A stretch of 64,000 nucleotides of DNA. It comes from Forficula auricularia. Lineage: Eukaryota > Arthropoda > Insecta > Dermaptera > Forficulidae. A program made the position numbers and the translations under genes. The DNA is taken from the NCBI GenBank assembly GCA_024734495.1, contig JALMQS010000187.1, forward strand, positions 4,406,013 through 4,470,012. The letters run 5' to 3'. Below are positions 20,497 through 30,009 of the stretch, piece after piece (positions within the stretch are counted from its first letter, which is position 1; every line of letters begins with the position of its first letter). Under the pieces are notes generated by a model. It was not told the DNA's origin, ran no database searches, and saw only the letters and a list, made by a program, of their open reading frames with translations.

Positions 20497-20949
20497 TGAA
20501 GATTCTCTAAAAATAAATTCGTTTTATTTTTTTGTATCTTAATGTGAAACCTACCAAGTAGTTTTTGTCCAATAATGTTAAGAAATATGTTAATTTACAG
20601 TTATAAATTATAATTTTAATAGTAAAAAATATAATTTATGTCTGAAAATACTTATCAGATGTTTATCCTGAGTTTGTGAGAGAGAGCTGCTATTGGGGTG
20701 AAAAATCTGCCTATAAATTGGAAATTAGACGGGCACAGGAATAATCGTTGTTGACACGTTGGAGTTCCGAGGCAGACTTGACTATTGTCCAAATTTGAAT
20801 TTGATTGTGTATGTAGCTATGTATACTACTCATTTCTCTGAGTCGCTGTCGCGAACGGATCTTTTCATAATAACTTTGAACAGCAAAACCCCGATGTACG
20901 AAAAATGTTAGAGCTTACTCAAACTTCTTTCCGTCTTCCCCGTGACCTT

Positions 20950-21105
20950 ATAACCCGCATCCACAGATACCTTCGAATCCTACCCAACCCATAAAATCTT
21001 CTCTTCCTCTTCTTTTCACGATGGAGGGGACAAACCAGGCCGTTAGGGGCTGCACCTTCTTGGTGTAACAACTCGCACCAATATTATAAAAATAAAAACT
21101 AACTT
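20950..21105 (+). repeat. LINE 3'-end fragment linked to the 12414-exon unit
   Basis: It matches 7125-7290 (CCACAGATACCTTCGAATCC, CACGATGGAGGGGACAAACC). It resumes the intron of the 12414 exon after the 8-kb insertions. Confidence 0.8.
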
Positions 21106-21239
21106 TTCTCTCTACACCATATCATATTGAATTAAAGGCGACCCGTTTTATTATTAAAAGCAAGAAACAATGAAATAATCGGGGTTATGAGAAAAAATCA
21201 TTTGATTTGGAGTTTCTTTGGATTGTTTATATTTAAATG

Positions 21240-21400
21240 GGGTTTCAAATATGGCCGCCTTGACGTCACACAAATGAAGTGTGAAATATAGGTTAGGTTT
21301 TCCAGAAAATGGCTGCCGTGACGTCACACTAATGGAATGTTTGATATAGGTTAGATTTTCCAGGAAATAGCTACCGCCGATGTCTTAACTTTGATTTGAG
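21240..21400 (+). repeat. GACGTCA-bearing intronic repeat block, copy 3
   Basis: CTTGACGTCACACAAATG and GTGACGTCACACTAATGG, each followed by ATATAGGTTAG(G/A)TTTTCC. It precedes the serpin exon at 21617. Confidence 0.65.
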
Positions 21401-21616
21401 AATCTCTAGTTGATTTTTATTGTTTTGTTATTTATCTATTAAGTTTGACCGGAAATTTATTGAATTGTAAGAGTGTTTGTTTGGAAATTTGCCTCACTCA
21501 TGTCAGAATAATAAATTATTTTGTATTTTCTCTTTTTCTCTTCCTCTTCATTCATTCATTTCTTCTTTCTTTTTCTCTCTATCTCTTATCTGTAACCTCT
21601 GTTTTCCCTTCTTCAG

Positions 21617-21780
21617 CTGTTATGTTCATTGCTGCAACATCACTCATAGTTCCTCAACGTTATTATTATTTCCACGCCAATCACCCATTCATTTACGGAC
21701 TCATAAACTCCAAGGGAACTTTATTATTTGTTGGTCGATATTATAAAACAGCTTAAACAAATTTGATAAACTTAAAACAG
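21617..21780 (+). CDS. Serpin alternative C-terminal exon 6
   Basis: The acceptor is CTTCTTCAG (ending 21616), phase N|CT. The loop AVMFIAATSLIVPQR is followed by YYYFHANHPFIYGL, TLLFVGRYYKTA and TAA at 21754-21756, with donor AACAG|GTATTT 24 bases later. Against the 22703 exon, residues 3-7 of the loop change (MFIAA for ILISP) while the rest is nearly the same, so replacement is focused on the N-terminal side of the loop. It is in the recent tandem subfamily; its unit starts near 21118. Confidence 0.88.
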
Positions 21781-21974
21781 GTATTTTGTTTTTGTTGATA
21801 TTATTAACGCTTTTTGGTTTATTTTGCTTGGGTTTTTTTTTCTTAATGTTCTGATTTGTAGTGATTGGAAAGAGTTTTACGCCTGATATGCTAAACGTTA
21901 TTGCATTTGCTTTTTCTATGATTTTATTTGTGGTTTAAGGAGGTTCAGGGCTGTTTATCAATTCAATACGATAA

Positions 21975-22140
21975 TTCTTCCCCGTGACCTTATAACCCGC
22001 ATCCACAGATACCTTCGAATCCTACCCAACCCATAAAATCATCTCTTCCTCTTCTGCTTTTCACGATGGAGGGGACAAACTAGGCCGTTAGGGGCTGCAC
22101 CTTCTTGGTGTAACAACTCGCACCAATATTATAAAAATTA
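21975..22140 (+). repeat. LINE 3'-end fragment linked to the 21617-exon unit
   Basis: CCACAGATACCTTCGAATCC…CTTTTCACGATGGAGGGG. Compared with the other units, about 150 bp of intron before it (ACGATAATTTTCAT…AAACTTCTTTCCG) has been deleted. Confidence 0.78.
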
Positions 22141-22309
22141 AAACTAACCTTTCTTTCTACACCCACTACAGGCGCATACAATCTCGAAATACGGAAGATC
22201 TTTACAACCTGATTATATAAAAGCAAGAAACAATAAAATTATCGCGGTTATGCGAAAAAATCATGTCAATAGAGTTTCTTTGGATTGTTTATCTTTAAAT
22301 GGAATTTCA

Positions 22310-22450
22310 AATAAGGTCGTCTGACGTCACACTAATGGAGTGTGTAATATAAGTTAGGTTTTCCAGAAAATGACTGCCGTGACGTCACACTGATGGAGTC
22401 TTTAATATAGGTTAGGTTTTTCAGAAAATGGCTGCCTCCGATGTCTTAAC
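22310..22450 (+). repeat. GACGTCA-bearing intronic repeat block, copy 4
   Basis: CTGACGTCACACTAATGGAG and GTGACGTCACACTGATGGAG with AGGTTAGGTTTTTC. It precedes the serpin exon at 22703. Confidence 0.65.
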
Positions 22451-22702
22451 CTTGATTTGAGAATCTCTAACTGATTTTTTGTTTGTTATTTAACTATTAA
22501 AACTATGCAGTCCGCATAAACTTAGTGGTAACTTTTAAATGGAACAGGTGTTTGTTTTGTAATTTGCCGTAATCCACACTTGTGTCAGAATAATAAACTA
22601 TTTTGTATTTTTCTCTTTTTCTCTTCCTCTTCATTCATTCATTTCTCTCTCTCTCTTTCTCTCTTTCTTCTTTATCTGAAACTTCTGTTTTCTCTTCTAC
22701 AG

Positions 22703-22866
22703 CTGTTATTCTTATTTCTCCAACATCACTCATAGTTCCTCAACGTTATTATTATTTCCACGCCAATCACCCATTCATTTACGGACTCACAAGCTCCAAG
22801 GGAACTTTATTATTTGTTGGTCGATATTATAAAACAGCTTAAACATATTTGATAAACATAAAACAG
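22703..22866 (+). CDS. Serpin alternative C-terminal exon 7
   Basis: The acceptor is CTTCTACAG (ending 22702), phase N|CT. The loop AVILISPTSLIVPQR is followed by YYYFHANHPFIYGL, TLLFVGRYYKTA and TAA at 22840-22842, with donor AACAG|GTATTT. This exon is repeated, inverted, at 63703-63866. The upstream intron has a (TCTC)n tract. Its loop is the closest to a subfamily consensus, so the 6574, 12414 and 21617 exons can be viewed as its variants. Confidence 0.88.
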
Positions 22867-23497
22867 GTATTTTGTTTTTGTTGAAATTATTAACGCTTTT
22901 TGCTTGGGATTTTCTGTTCTATGTGGTTTGCGAGTTCTTTTATCTTAATGTTCTGATTTGCAGGAATTAGAAGGAGTTTTACGCCTGATATGCTAAACGT
23001 TATTGCATTTGCTTTTTCTATGATTGTATTTGTGGTTTAAGGAGGTTCAGGGCTGTTTATCAATTCAATACAATAATTTTTATATTTTACAATCGAAACA
23101 TGAATGTACTGAATGTTTATTGTCCAAATTTGAATTTGATTGTGTATGTAGCTATGTATACTACTCATTTCTCTGAGTCGCTATCGCGAAAGGATCTTTG
23201 TTTGAACAGCAAAACCCGGATGTTTACCGGTCTAACATAAAAAAAAACTACGTAGGTACTAAAAATGTTAGAGCCTACTCAAACTTCTTTCCGTCTTTCT
23301 CGTGACCTTATAACCCGCATCCACAGATACCTTCTTGTATATTCCACAGGTTGAGGATCGAAACCTAAGTCAGGAATACTTTGACTTCACAGTTTTTTCC
23401 ATGCTGAATTCAGGGTCCTCACTGATACTTCTTCCAAAGCCTTATCAATGAGGTTTAAACAATTTAGGATAATATAGAAAAAGAAGGTGTTTATAGC

Positions 23498-23788
23498 TTG
23501 AAATGCAAAGATTGCGAAGCAATTTATGTAGGGAAGACCGAGAGAAATCTGAAAACTCGATTAAATGAACACATAAGAGATTTTAAAAATAAAAAGTGCG
23601 AAAATTCTTTTGCAGAACATTTAAATTCAAACAATCACTCCTTCCCAGAAGGTATTAGATTAATAAAGGGGAGAAAGAACCCAAAATTAATTAGCGCAAT
23701 CGAATCTTTAGAAATTTTGAAATCATTCAATAGAAATTCAAAACTTTGCTTGAACAATCAAATAGAGCTGTCGAAAGTAATCTGCTGA
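23498..23788 (+). pseudogene. GIY-YIG endonuclease domain of a Penelope-like element
   Basis: The 96-codon frame starts MKCKDCEAIYVGKTERNLKT, with the GIY-YIG pattern (VYSLKCKDC…IYVGKT, its first part lying upstream of this Met) and the conserved Arg-rich helix RLNEHIRDF, then FAEHL and AIESLEI (the catalytic-Glu region). The reverse transcriptase is missing. The right-arm copy (62751-63065) reads through further at the C-terminus, so a small indel ends this one early. Confidence 0.75.
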
Positions 23789-24007
23789 AGATGTTTGCTA
23801 ACAAAAGATAAAGAAAAAAGAAAAACCCTTCTGTTGTCAACCTTTCTCGTTGTAAAATAGGGAGAAAGGAAACATATTGTTATATTTGAATGTGAACCAG
23901 AGGAATGTCTTTATTAGTTCTAAGCTGACCACCAGTGATGAAAGAACACCAAGTTTTCAATATCCATATGATATTGAGTCCATGAAAAACATTTATAATT
24001 GAAGAAA

Positions 24008-24046
24008 GACTGATGATGAAGACCAAGTCTTCGAAACTATAGTCTC
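24008..24046 (+). ncRNA. Hammerhead-like motif in the Penelope fragment
   Basis: Core CTGATGA (24010-24016), one extra T, stem II GAAGAC/GTCTTC (24018-24023 with 24027-24032), GAAA, and the self-complementary ACTATAGT as a minimal stem III followed by C24044. Stem I is only two base pairs here (GA with TC), so this copy is probably inactive. Confidence 0.4.
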
Positions 24047-24296
24047 AAACAAATAAATAATATATATACAGATATATCATCTCGAGATATAAATGTGTGT
24101 ATGTTTATTTGTATCAAGCAGAGGACAACCTCTTTGTTTCTCTTTGTGAATTTAGGATGTTGAAGTGATGCGTTCAAAATTCTCTGAGGGTCAGGCTTGT
24201 TTTTTCGGTCACTTTAAAACACCTTTGAAATAAGGCCTTCGTTTACAGCTTCGTAAAATTGGAAATAACTTGCTCGTTACTCGAGTTTTCTCTCTC

Positions 24297-24915
24297 CTTT
24301 ATCTGTAATCTCTGTTCTCCCTTCTACAGCTGTATTTAGAGACGAATTTTTCGCTCATACTTTCCTCGTATCTCGAACTTCTCGTATATAGAGGTGCTCG
24401 TATCTCTGTATTTTCTTTCTTTCTCTTCTTCTTTCGTTTTCTCTCTTTCTTTCCTTTATCTGTAACCTCTGTTCTCCCTTCTACAGCTGTATTTAGGGAC
24501 GAATTTTTTGCTCATACTTTCCTCGTTTCTCGAACTTCTCGTATATAGATGTGCTCGTATCTCTGTATTTTCTCTTCCTCTTCTTCTTTCGTTTTCTCTC
24601 TCCTTTATCTGTAACCTCTGTTCTCCCTTCTACAGCTGTATTTAGAGACGAATTTTTCGTCCATACTTTCCTCGTACCTCGAACTTCTCGTATATAGATG
24701 TGCTCTGTATCTCTAGTATCTTTCTCTCTTTCTCTCTCTTCTTCTTTCGTCTTCTTTCTCTCCTTTATCTGTAACCTCTGTTCTCCCTTCTACAGCTGTA
24801 TTTAGAGACCAATTTTTCGCTCATACTTTCCTCGTATCTCGAACTTCTCGTATATAGATGTGCTCGTATCTCTGTATTTTCTCTCTTTCTCTTCGTTTTC
24901 TCTCTCTCTCTCTTT
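24297..24915 (+). repeat. Four-copy tandem repeat of a serpin-type splice acceptor
   Basis: Copies of about 150-160 bp each carry CTTTATCTGTAACCTCTG, TTCTCCCTTCTACAG and then CTGTATTTAG. The acceptor-like CAG|CTG junctions fall at 24330, 24487, 24636 and 24796, and the fifth is the true exon start at 24950. After each repeated acceptor, the same phase reads AVFRDEFFAHTFLVSRTSRI and then TAG. There is no serpin C-terminus. This looks like amplification of the intron end plus the first bases of the exon. The array is also present at 61625-62290. Confidence 0.88.
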
Positions 24916-24949
24916 CCTTTATCTGTAACCTCTGTTCTCCCTTCTACAG

Positions 24950-25111
24950 CTGTTGTCGTTGGCCTATCATTTTACCAAGAACCTCTACAATATTATTTCA
25001 ATGCCAATCACCCATTCATTTACGGACTCACTAACTCCAAGGGAACATTATTATTTGCTGGTCGATATTATAAAAAAAGTTAAACAAATTATGTATAATA
25101 CATACAACAAG
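24950..25111 (+). CDS. Serpin alternative C-terminal exon 8
   Basis: The acceptor is CCTTCTACAG (ending 24949), phase N|CT. The loop AVVVGLSFYQEPLQ is followed by YYFNANHPFIYGL, TLLFAGRYYKKS and TAA at 25081-25083. The donor CAACAAG|GTATTT is 28 bases after the stop. It is related to the 6574-22703 subfamily by HPFIYGLTNSKG and GRYYK, but is older: the loop is unrelated in sequence and the flanking introns are different. The copy in the right arm (61458-61619) ends KKN. Confidence 0.87.
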
Positions 25112-25594
25112 GTATTTTTTGTTTTTGTTGATATTATTAACGCTTTTTGGTTTATTTTGCTTGGGAATTTTTGTGGTTTTTTTTAAATATTCTGTTTTGT
25201 AAAGAATAGAAAAACAGCTTTATGGCAATGAAATGTTTAACGTTTTGTATTTTTTTTTTTGCCTTTTCTGTGATGGATTTTGCGGTTTAACCAATGGTTT
25301 TCTAATTTCGGATTATCTTACTCTTCATCTGTCTTTATTATTATATTAGTAGTATTATTTTTTCATTCCTTATGGGAAATAGAAAACAGGTGTTAATTAA
25401 TTTAAAATTATTTATCATAAGGTGAAATTAATATAATCTAACAATCGATTTTATATTATCAAAAACCGATACGTCAATTGATGATATATGTTAAAACAAC
25501 AACTGGTTGTTAATAATACTATGTTAGAAATTTATTATTTTCAAATATATAAAAATTACAATTTAGGCAACGAAGAAAATATTTTTTATTATTA

Positions 25595-25645
25595 TAGACA
25601 AAAGGATAAGCCCCGGGTTCGAACCCGGGATCTTCGTATTGGGAG
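25595..25645 (-). repeat. tRNA-T-arm-like palindrome, possible SINE remnant
   Basis: CCCCGGGTTCGAACCCGGG contains a B-box (GGTTCGAACCC). The minus strand continues to a T run. No complete tRNA fold or A-box was seen. The right-arm counterpart is at about 60930-60975. Confidence 0.35.
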
Positions 25646-26701
25646 GCATTTGAATATAATAAAAATTTATATATCTATTAAGAATTGGAAAATTTAAAAA
25701 TATAAAAATTATTATTTTTTTTTTTTTTTTTTGAAAAATTCTCATATTTTTTCAAAATTTTCTAATTTTTCAAAATTTTCAATAGGTATTTCGACTTTTC
25801 AGGAAATTTGAAAAATTTTCATTTTTTTGGAAAATTATGAGAACAGAATTTTTTAAAAAAAAAAATTAATATTTAATAAAAAATAAACTTTCGTTGATAA
25901 TTCTATTCCCCCCACCCCCCACCTCCTCCTCCCGTTTTGGTCCCCTTAATAAATAAAGACTTTTTTTTATTATAGATCCCTTTTATAATAAATTTCATTT
26001 TTATGAAGAAAATTGAAAAATTTTAAAATTTTAATTTTTTTTTTTTGAAAAATTATCATCTTTTTCAAAATTTTGATTTGTAATTTCAATATTTCCATTT
26101 TTTAGGAAATTTGAAAAATTTTCATTTTTTTTTTTTGTCAATTATGAAAACAAATTTGTTTAAAAAAAAAATTAACTTTTTCGTTGATAATTCTATTTTT
26201 TAACCCACTCCCCCACCCCACGGTTAATTTTATTATTTTTGCCATTTTGTGGGCCCCACAGATGATATACACAAATTTTGGTTTAGTTTGGACCAAATGG
26301 GGCTATAATTTCAAAATCTCGCCCCCACTGGTTAATTTTTTGGGCTCGATTGTTTAAAATTATTTTATTGTCACCTGAATTACTTGTATTTCCAAAGTTT
26401 CAAATCGATACGACAATTATAAGTAAGATAAAATCGACTTTCTACATTTGTTTATATACGGTTCACAGGAAACGGATGTTTTTCAGGTCGTCATAGCTCT
26501 GCGAATTTTTCAAAATAAAGTATTTTATTTTCATCCGAACAACCACTAAACTATGCCATTATTGAATGCTTATGAGGGAAAAATTATGTCTGAAAAATGA
26601 TGGCCATTTTCACAAAGACAAATTCGAAGGCGTTCTCGATATGAGCTTCATCGCTCATTATGATGCTCAAATCCTCATTTTCTTCAAACATGTCAAGCAT
26701 T

Positions 26702-27391
26702 AATTAGGCTGGATATTGGCATCTTGGACTTGAGAAAATAATTAAAAGCTAATTTTCCAAAAGTTGCAACACGTTTCGTCGTATATTTTTCGACTTCTTC
26801 GGGCAATTTTTAGGATCAGCTTTCTAGTTGATAGATATATACAGACCATTAGACTGAATTTTGCAATGACATAATTGACAAGGCTTAAACAAACTTAATA
26901 TATATAAGATCGCAATATTCAGCCTAATTGTTTTCAAAGATGGACGATACCCAGGCAGGCAGTGACCACTTGCCCTAGCCCCGCTTCAAGTCTGCCCAAG
27001 GCTTGGACCAGGCTGGGAATAACAACCGATCCTAGCTTGAAGCGGGGTTCGAATGATTACTATGCTCCAGACCTGCCCTTCTGGCTTCGGGCCAGCCTGC
27101 TATTCGGGCTTCACCTTAGCCTGGTATCCCGGCTTCGGGCTAGCCTGCTATTCTGGCTTCCCCTAGCCTGATATCCTGGCTTCGGGCTAGCCTGCTATTC
27201 TGGCCTCCACCTAGCCTGGTATTCTGGCTTGCTCCAAGCCTGCCACCCTGTCAAAAATTATATAAAATCCAAACGTCCATAGAGAATTTGCGCCTTTATC
27301 AATGAAATCTTAAATAGTTAAAAAGAAAAACAAAAGTTGTTTTTTCTCCTTTTATTCATTATAAAAAACAAGTTGTTATAACAAACCAAAA
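26702..27391 (-). mobile_element. Penelope-type insertion with minisatellite, 12-bp target duplication
   Basis: It is flanked by ATGTCAAGCATT at 26690-26701 and 27392-27403. On the minus strand it has GAAGAAGTCG…CGACGAAACG, the same core/stem/GAAAC layout as the Penelope termini, but with CCGAAGA in place of CTGANGA. It also includes the minisatellite at 27055-27240. It has no coding capacity. Confidence 0.6.
27055..27240 (+). repeat. GC-rich minisatellite
   Basis: Imperfect repeats of CTTCGGGCTAGCCTGCTATT and CTGGCTTC…AGCCTGGTAT, period about 45-50 bp. It is much richer in G+C than its surroundings. Its inverted counterpart (59431-59580) lies directly against the N gap. Confidence 0.8.
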
Positions 27392-27831
27392 ATGTCAAGC
27401 ATTGATTGACAAAAAGTGGGACGTTATTGGTAATCTCGCTCATTCAACTGTTCGACTATCGTAATTTTATACGGGTGAAGCCCTAGAGGTCTTTGTGTAA
27501 AATTCGCTGCACAGTGGGTTGAACTCTTGCAAGAGTGGACGCAAACTTTCGAATTTGTGTTCGTGAAAATGGCCATCATTTGTCAGACATTATTTCTCGA
27601 TTATAAGCATTCAATAATGGCATAGTTTAGTGATTGTTCCTATGAAAATAAAATACTTTATTTTGAAAAATCCGCAGAGTTGTGCTTTCCTGAAAAACAC
27701 CCGTTTTCCGTGACCCACCCGTATAAAGCGTTTAAAAACTTGGGCAGTTTGTGAAGTCGGAACTTTTGGTAGTTGTTATTGTCTGTCTGTATGATACCAT
27801 CATATAGTGTGCCTGCCCCTGTTTTTGACAG

Positions 27832-27962
27832 CCGCCGACCGGGTCGATTGCCTCCCTAAACGATTCCACCTGGTTCGTCCATTCGTAATGATGGTCGTCG
27901 GCGGAAACAAACTCCCTTGCCTGTTCCTTGGGCGAATCCTACACCCGAACCAACAACCCAAG
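27832..27962 (+). CDS. Serpin alternative C-terminal exon 9, no stop codon before the donor
   Basis: The acceptor is GTTTTTGACAG (ending 27831), phase N|CC, so the first codon is again Ala if the upstream exon ends in G. It reads AADRVDCLPKRFHLV, then RPFVMMVVG and LPCLFLGRI with the tail LHPNQQPK. Unlike the others it has no stop before the donor CCAAG|GTACTG at 27963; unspliced, the frame runs to 28055. The coding base composition is more G+C-rich than in the neighbours. The loop has Lys-Arg near the expected scissile site. The missing stop could be supplied by a shared downstream exon (see 33036). Confidence 0.75.
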
Positions 27963-28294
27963 GTACTGTTCATACTCATACACACACACTTTCTCTTACT
28001 CTCTACACACATACACTTTCTCTCTATCGCTGACTTTCTCTCTCTCTGTCTTTGAATCATGTTGAATGGATCATTATTTATTAATTTTAATATAATAATT
28101 AAATATAAACAGGACAATGCAGCCAGTTGATGATGATTAAAGAATAAAAAAACATTTTATAAAAAAATAATAATAAATCAATGAGGTTGTCCTCTGCTTG
28201 ATGCAAATAAACTTTAATTTGATATATGTAATATATATATATATTTAAGATTAAATTAGGTAATTATTCACAGGTGTGCCAATGAAAATGTATA

Positions 28295-28965
28295 CAGGGT
28301 GGGCCATAAAGATCTCCCACATTTTGAAGAGGTAGAAAAAAAATGAAAAAAATTAAAATTTTTAAATTTAGAGAATATATTTTTGAAAAGAACTAAAAAC
28401 AATTTTTTTTTTTTTAATTTGTTTTAAACATTATATCAGACAAAAAAGAGAGGGTGGGGGTCAAAAATGAAAATTTTAGCCCTTTTCGACCAAATTTTGT
28501 ATACATATTCTGTGGACCCCCCAGAAGGCTAGAAATGTAAAAACTAAACACCCAAAATGGGGGGAAGGGTGAAAAATGAAAATTCTAGCCCTTTCGACTA
28601 AACTATGTTGGAATACAAAATTTGGGGGTCCACAGAATATGTATACAAAATTTGGTCGAAAGGGGTAGAATTTTAATTTTTGATCTTCCCCCTTATTTTG
28701 GGTGGTTAGTTTTTGCATTTCTAGCCTTCTGGGGGTCCACAGAATATGTATACAAAATTTGGTTGAGTTTGGTCGAAAGGGCTAGAATTTTCATTTTTGA
28801 CCCCCGCCTCCCTTTTTTTTTTTGTCTGATATAATGTTTAAAACACATAAAAAAAAAATATTTTATGTTCTTTTCAAAAATATATTCAGTTTTTTCTAGT
28901 TAAATTTTTTCATTTTTTTTTTATACCTCTTCAAAATGTGGGAGATCTTTATGCCCCACACCCTG
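28295..28965. mobile_element. Foldback MITE, TA target duplication
   Basis: The element begins CAGGGTGGGCCATAAAGATC and ends with the inverted form (GATCTTTATGCCCCACACCCTG), flanked by TA at 28293-28294 and 28966-28967. The arms are about 300 bp. The centre holds inverted and direct copies of CCACAGAATATGTATACAAA. No real coding region is present. Confidence 0.82.
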
Positions 28966-29386
28966 TATATTTATTTCAAAAAATGATTCAAACTATTTTA
29001 ATTAAACAAAAAAGCTTCATTAAGTATTTTTGAAGACGATGAATCAATCTAACCAGGTTTCAAATTTAGGAAAAATCATTTTAGAAATTAATTTTTAATC
29101 AACCATTAATAGTTTTTTTAATAAAATATTATATTAATTATTAAGAAGAGGGTTAATAAAAATGCATCATGTGGTTGAATCAAAACAAAACAAGTAGCTA
29201 ATTAAATAAACAATAGCCCTCTTGACTGCATTGTCCTGGAATATTTAAGAGACAGTGGCGGCCCGAGAAGGCATTGAACTGAAACTGCGCATGCGTTGTT
29301 TCATCTGCACATGCGCAGTTTCATCAATCAGCCCTGTGTTTTGTTATTTCTAATATTTCCTTTCTCTGCCCCCTTCTATCATGCAG

Positions 29387-29635
29387 GCGCGTCCATTTCG
29401 CCCTTGTCCTATTCCCCCATTTACCCATTCTACGTCAAGCGGCCGTTTCTCATCATGGTGGGCAAGCGGGGCCGATTTACGCCCACGCCACTATTTATCG
29501 GGCGAATCACAAGGCCAAATCATATTAAAAAGAAAAATCAAACTATTGTATATTGGTACCGATATTATAAATAAATTAATATAAAAAAAATAAATATAAA
29601 TATAAAAATAATTACTACTAATACAATTCACTCAG
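29387..29635 (+). CDS. Serpin alternative C-terminal exon 10
   Basis: The acceptor is CCCTTCTATCATGCAG (ending 29386) after a pyrimidine tract, phase N|GC. The loop GASISPLSYSPIYPFYV is followed by KRPFLIMVGKRGRF and TPLFIGRI, then an unusually long tail ending VYWYRYYK, with TAA at 29572-29574. The donor ACTCAG|GTATTT at 29636 is 61 bases after the stop, the longest such gap in the array. It resembles the exon at 27832 (basic residue and PF in place of HPF, then FV/LIMV) more than the others. It is the rightmost exon recognised. Confidence 0.78.
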
Positions 29636-30009
29636 GTATTTATTTATTTATTTTTATTGCATGAATTTTTATTGTTATTATTTTTTCCTTGCTTTATTTT
29701 ATTTACTCTCTTTCTCTCTTTATTTGCTAATTTAGTTGTATTTGCATGTTCGCTTTTAAGGGATAAATATAAGGCTCAAGCAACCTCCCGCTATTTTCAT
29801 GACAAACTCAAAAATAAATAAATAAATATTCCGACTAAAAATCCCAATAACAGAGATTAAAAAGTTGCTACTTTTACTAATATTAATCAATTGTAACCTG
29901 TATCCGGGGGTAGATCTGTAGTTCCCTGCTATTGGCTCCGTGCGTGACTACAGCGCCACCCTAATGCATGAACTAAAGTGCGCTACTAGTCTGTATAAGT
30001 TATAGTATA

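Larger units (their letters stand above)
16436..20590 (+). mobile_element. Penelope-like element pair, head-to-head
   Basis: The right part (18353-20590, +) carries reverse transcriptase and a GIY-YIG nuclease. The left part (16436-18341) is an inverted, more decayed copy, shown by a nuclease-linker fragment at 17500-17291 on the minus strand and by the same terminal sequence (AAATAAATTCGTTTTAT… with CCTGAAGATGGGT) inverted at 16500-16620. The two halves meet in a perfect hairpin at 18313-18381. Such partial, inverted copies are typical of Penelope-like retroelements. Confidence 0.82.
23335..24135 (+). mobile_element. Penelope-like element 3' fragment (second family)
   Basis: A 5'-truncated copy holding the end of a GIY-YIG protein (23498-23788), a 3' region with a hammerhead-like motif (24008-24046), and the terminal sequence TATCAAGCAGAGGACAACCT. 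It lies between the serpin exons at 22703 and 24950. The inverted copy is at about 62430-63240. Confidence 0.78.
26460..27725 (+). mobile_element. Deleted mariner-like element split by a later insertion
   Basis: The left part (26460-26701) and right part (27392-27725) match the element at 2515-3100, including ATTGAATGCTTATGAGGG and TTCCGTGACCCACCCGTATA. Bases 26702-27391 are a separate insertion. No transposase frame remains. Confidence 0.7.

Noticed and set aside
24297..24915. Regular repeats resembling a CRISPR array
   Set aside because: The repeats are contiguous 150-160 bp units without unique spacers, in an animal genome.
25595..25645. tRNA gene
   Set aside because: Only a T-arm/B-box-like palindrome; no D-arm, anticodon arm or acceptor pairing could be fitted.
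28476..28834. 80- and 70-codon frames in the 28295-28965 element
   Set aside because: They are repeats of CCACAGAATATGTATAC read in two directions within a foldback element.
1..30000. A complete serpin gene in the window
   Set aside because: No body exons (signal peptide, helices, hinge) could be found; only C-terminal exons are present.
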